DNA of 64,000 nucleotides from Bacillota bacterium (GTDB taxonomy: Bacteria; Bacillota; Clostridia; Oscillospirales; Ruminococcaceae): NCBI GenBank assembly GCA_023418925.1, contig JAEZYS010000017.1, positions 109,997-173,996 of the forward strand. The letters run 5' to 3'. Made by a program: the position numbers and the translations under genes. Under the pieces are notes generated by a model. It saw only the letters and a list, made by a program, of their open reading frames with translations. It was not told the DNA's origin and did not search any database. Below are positions 61,406 through 64,000 of the stretch, one piece after another; the first letter of the stretch is position 1; every line of letters starts with the position of its first letter.

Positions 61406-62374
61406 ATGAAGTTAAAGTACAGAGTTCTTGAAGTATTAGAAGAAAACAAAGGCAAAAGCATTTCAGGAAGTGAAATTGCTCGTTCAGTCAATATGACAAG
61501 AAGTGCAGTCTGGAAAGCGGTAAAAGCCTTGAGAGAAGATGGATACTCAATATGCGCTGTAACAAATAAGGGCTACTGTCTTGCTGATGATAATGATATT
61601 CTTAGTGAAGCATCAATAAATTCCTTTCTGAAAACTCAGAAATTAGGAAGAAAAATAGACGTATTTAAAACAATTGATTCTACAAACAGCTTTGCAAAGA
61701 GTCTCGCTCAACTTGGTGCTGAACATGGAACAACTGTTGTCTCCGAGCTCCAGACACAGGGAAAAGGCAGGATGGGAAGAAATTTCTATTCTCCTTCAGG
61801 AATGGGTGTATATATGAGTATTGTCCTCAGACCAAAGCTTTCTGTGGATTATGCGCTTATGATAACATCCTGTGCAGCGGTTGCTGTTTGTGAGGCAATA
61901 GAAAAGGTTGCGAATATTGAATGTCAGATCAAATGGGTAAATGATATATTCTGTAATGGCAAGAAAATATGTGGAATATTGACCGAGGCATCTATAGACG
62001 TTGAGCAAGGTGGTCTTGAATATGCAGTTATTGGTCTTGGAATCAATGTATTAAACACATTTTTCCCAAAGGATATTGAAGGAATTGCTTCTTCAATTAG
62101 GGAAATAACAGGCGAAAAAATTTCAAGAAGTTATCTTATTGCAGAAATTCTGAATTGCCTTGAAGAAAGATTCAGGGATATTGACAGTAACAGTTTTATT
62201 GACGAATATAGAAGACGTTCGCTTCTCATTGGCAGGAACATCATGGTAATAAAGTCTGATAGTGAAACAAAAGCCTTGTGTACAGGTATTGACAGTTTCG
62301 GAAGGCTTCTTGTAAGGTATGAAAACGGAACAGAGGACAGCCTTTGTTCAGGTACTATAAGAACTGTGGATTAA
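61406..62374 (+). CDS. birA: Bifunctional biotin-protein ligase / biotin repressor
   Basis: Attaches biotin to carboxylase carriers and represses biotin genes. Residues 1-65 are a winged-helix (HTH_11) domain, KSISGSEIARSVNMTRSAVWKAVKALREDGY. The ligase core has STNSFAKSLAQ, then the biotinyl-AMP loop QTQGKGRMGRNFYSPSG, IKWVNDIFCNGKKICGIL (catalytic Lys) and a C-terminal SH3-like domain (GRNIMVIKSDSETKALCTG). The 322 residues are normal. GGAGGTG precedes the ATG. No biotin synthesis genes lie in the window. Confidence 0.95.
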   Translation: MKLKYRVLEVLEENKGKSISGSEIARSVNMTRSAVWKAVKALREDGYSICAVTNKGYCLADDNDILSEASINSFLKTQKLGRKIDVFKTIDSTNSFAKSLAQLGAEHGTTVVSELQTQGKGRMGRNFYSPSGMGVYMSIVLRPKLSVDYALMITSCAAVAVCEAIEKVANIECQIKWVNDIFCNGKKICGILTEASIDVEQGGLEYAVIGLGINVLNTFFPKDIEGIASSIREITGEKISRSYLIAEILNCLEERFRDIDSNSFIDEYRRRSLLIGRNIMVIKSDSETKALCTGIDSFGRLLVRYENGTEDSLCSGTIRTVD

Positions 62375-62375
62375 T

Positions 62376-62427
62376 AAAAATACTGTCATATCATCCTGTA
62401 TGTAACAGATGATATGACAGTATTTTT
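62376..62427. terminator. Bidirectional terminator between birA and the DUF4830-like gene
   Basis: A perfect 17-bp stem (62379-62395 with 62408-62424) flanked by A and T runs on both sides. Confidence 0.92.
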
Positions 62428-62879
62428 TATGAACCTGTAATTCCGCAGGTGAATCCACCTTCGCCTGTAATTGTTATATCGGCAGCAACAAGACGATCAT
62501 TGACAATAAGAAGGTTTGCCGTTACATTGTCAGGATCATCAGGGAAATTGAGAATCTTGTAAGTATAAAGCATAGCTTCTTCGCCTTTGTAAGGGGTGAG
62601 ATCCAATCCCTGTGACAATTGAAGCTCGTTGTACTGTGTGTAGGCATCATTAAATTCAGAAGGGATAGTAATTTTAGTTTTTGAAACAGGATCAGGATTT
62701 ACTATCCAGCCTTGTGAATTCAGGTATTCAACCCGCTGTGCGTTTGTACTCATTTCATACATCCTGTCGGCATCAGCCGCACCCTTAGCTTTGATCAGCA
62801 GAAACAATGCTAAAACAATTATTGCAGCCAGAAACATAAACATTATAACTTTTTTTGTTTTTTTATTCCCTTTACTCAT
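62427..62879 (-). CDS. DUF4830-like secreted or membrane-anchored protein
   Basis: A 150-residue protein with a basic N-terminus (MSKGNKKTKKVIMF), a membrane anchor at about 11-32 (VIMFMFLAAIIVLALFLLI), and an outer domain. The domain starts TNAQRVEYLNSQGWIVNPDPVSKTKITIP and contains FNDAYTQYNELQLSQGLDLTPYKG, YTYKILNFPDDPDNVTANLLIV and a GGFTCGI end, the pattern of DUF4830, of unknown function. AAAGGAG lies nine bases before the ATG. The open frame extends 39 codons upstream without a site; I reject that extension. Confidence 0.8.
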   Translation of the reverse strand: MSKGNKKTKKVIMFMFLAAIIVLALFLLIKAKGAADADRMYEMSTNAQRVEYLNSQGWIVNPDPVSKTKITIPSEFNDAYTQYNELQLSQGLDLTPYKGEEAMLYTYKILNFPDDPDNVTANLLIVNDRLVAADITITGEGGFTCGITGS

Positions 62880-63308
62880 GTCCACCGCTCCTTTGCAGTA
62901 TATTAAGGATATGCTGTTCATCGTCAGTTCCGGGAAACGCAACTGAAAATTCAATAAGGAAGCGCTGATTAATGTCACAGATATATTTGAATTCATTGAA
63001 GAATTACCCTGTGAAGGAGTGTAATCAAGCAGTTTTAATCAGTAGTTCCTTTATAGCCTGTCATATAATATGCGGACGTGCAGAATAAAAGTACAGTAAA
63101 GTTAATATTTTTTGTGAATTTCATCAGATTTTAATAAATTGCATCTATGCCAGTACACAAAAAGGTTAAAATATACTTGCTTTTTTAAGGGAAAATGCTC
63201 AAAATTTCAAGCCAAAAAACGTACATTACAACAAATTATTAAAATTTTATTTAAATTTTATCTTTAATATGATATAATTTATTAAATAATTTCTGGGAGT
63301 TGATTACC

Positions 63309-63899
63309 TTGAAAAATAGAATGTTTTTTAAGATTTTCTGTATGACAGCTGCAGGAATTCTTTGTTTCAGCGGATGCGCTGAGAGCAAAGTGCATACAGA
63401 AGTATCAGATACGTTATTTATAGAGACAGACATTCAGCAAGATATGGACAGGATTAAAATCAACGGAACGGATTTTTATAGTGGTGAGAACGTTTTATGG
63501 CTGAATGGGGTTTCTCTTTCTGTTGAAATAAACAGTGCACATGATCAAAAATACTGGTCAGATATGTTTAAAGAATTGAGGAGCTCAGGGATAAACTGTG
63601 TAAGGCTAGAATTTTCGACTTGCCCTGTTAAACTTAAAAATAACGGTAGTTTCAATAAAGTAGATGAAGGCTTTTTTGAAAGTTTAGACGCAATTGCCAA
63701 TGCAGCTGAAGATAATAAAGTGTATCTTATACCTGTGCTTCTTTCAGAAAAAGTGTTTACAGAGGGAAGTGACATAGTCAGATGGAACAGCATGGTAAAG
63801 AGCAAAACCTTTATTGACACATATGTAAACGGATATGTCGTTCCTTTTGTAACAAGGTATACTGACAATAAGTATATTGATATAATCCCCTTAGAGTAG
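63309..63899 (+). pseudogene. GH5-like lipoprotein, truncated beside an IS3-like element
   Basis: The frame begins at TTG 63309 (GGGAG nine bases upstream; ATG 63321 is an alternative). A lipoprotein signal, MFFKIFCMTAAGILCFSGC, has a lipobox Cys near residue 23. The body resembles the N-terminal half of a GH5-type cellulase/mannanase barrel: WLNGVSLSVE, ELRSSGINCVRLEF, FFESLDAIANAAEDNKVYLIPVLL, and FIDTYVNGYVVPFVTRY. The chain stops after YIDIIPLE, where GH5 enzymes would continue to the catalytic NE motif and the rest of the barrel. The stop codon lies at the edge of the IS3-like sequence, so an insertion is the likely cause. GH5 is the best guess but the matched region is short. Confidence 0.6.
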
Positions 63900-64000
63900 A
63901 CACTTGAAAAAGAAAAAATTTCAAGACTACATTAAGGGGATTTGTTATGCAAAGAAAAAGTCATAAGAACAAGAAATATAGCAAGGAATTAAGGTTGCGA
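63887..64000 (+). mobile_element. Left part of an IS3-like insertion sequence (cut by window edge)
   Basis: Sequence from about 63887 starts with CCCCTTAGAGTAGACACTTG, then an AT-rich core, then TTTCAAG, CTAC and TAAGGGG. This forms an imperfect inverted repeat (63887-63939) just upstream of a transposase-like ORF. The exact left end and target duplication cannot be set without the right end. Confidence 0.5.
63947..64000 (+). CDS. IS3-family OrfA-like transposase, N-terminal fragment (cut by window edge)
   Basis: Eighteen codons, MQRKSHKNKKYSKELRLR, read off the right edge. AAGGGG lies seven bases before the ATG. A basic start with 'YSKELR(L)' is the common opening of OrfA of IS3-type elements, a helix-turn-helix protein that binds the ends. 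The fragment is short, so the family assignment is tentative. Confidence 0.5.
   Translation, partial: MQRKSHKNKKYSKELRLR

Overview
This window is a stretch of chromosome from a low-to-moderate-GC Gram-positive anaerobe, most likely a Ruminococcus-type member of the Oscillospiraceae (Clostridia). The main clues are a cytosolic cellobiose phosphorylase, pyruvate phosphate dikinase, a cytosolic type I pullulanase, RNase J, GdpP, SecG, lipoproteins and frequent Shine-Dalgarno sequences of the form AGAAAGGA. This assignment is inference; no rRNA or tRNA gene was recognised in the window.

Layout. Positions 1-3100 hold the edge of an integrative/conjugative-type element: an ECF sigma fragment, a membrane-anchored CHAP peptidoglycan hydrolase, half a class B sortase and two small ORFs. 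From 3300 to 32500 is core metabolism and information processing: ppdK; glmU-prs-pth-mfd; greA-lysS; a flavoredoxin-like protein; cellobiose phosphorylase with a cre/LacI-like site; rnr-secG; a holin-lysozyme pair; a lipoprotein of the metallo-beta-lactamase fold; serC-serA; recG. From 32500 to 46100 a long leftward gene train (rnj, a HEAT-like protein, gdpP, rplI, dnaB, tilS, hpt, ftsH) follows a nucleotidyltransferase fused to a phosphohexomutase domain that appears to have lost its catalytic loops. From 46300 to 55300 are a P-loop kinase-like protein, a G5/3D cell-wall protein, an amidohydrolase, a lone class I fumarase alpha subunit, a 509-bp hairpin array, an mtaD-like/punA purine salvage cluster and a cysteine-rich repeat protein. 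From 55500 to the end are pullulanase, a flippase, a PAP2 phosphatase, an MntP/YtaF-like membrane protein, birA, a DUF4830-like protein and a GH5-like lipoprotein cut short next to the left part of an IS3-like element that runs off the window.

How the genes work together. Cellobiose phosphorylase and pullulanase feed glucose and glucose 1-phosphate from plant beta- and alpha-glucans into glycolysis, where PPDK works at the PEP/pyruvate node. GlmU, the sugar nucleotidyltransferase, the flippase, PAP2, the G5/3D protein and the lysozyme belong to envelope construction and turnover. GdpP, RNase J, RNase R, FtsH, Mfd, RecG and GreA are housekeeping.

The most unusual feature is the element at 50992-51500. 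It fills the gap between two convergent genes, and its two ends are 75-bp gap-free inverted repeats about 80% identical. Each end consists of three hairpins, and the differences between the two ends fall in matched pairs that keep the stems intact. Other notable points are a roughly 500-nt structured leader upstream of RNase J, a second hairpin cluster at 18219-18428, and a perfect 11-bp dyad at the predicted transcription start of serC.
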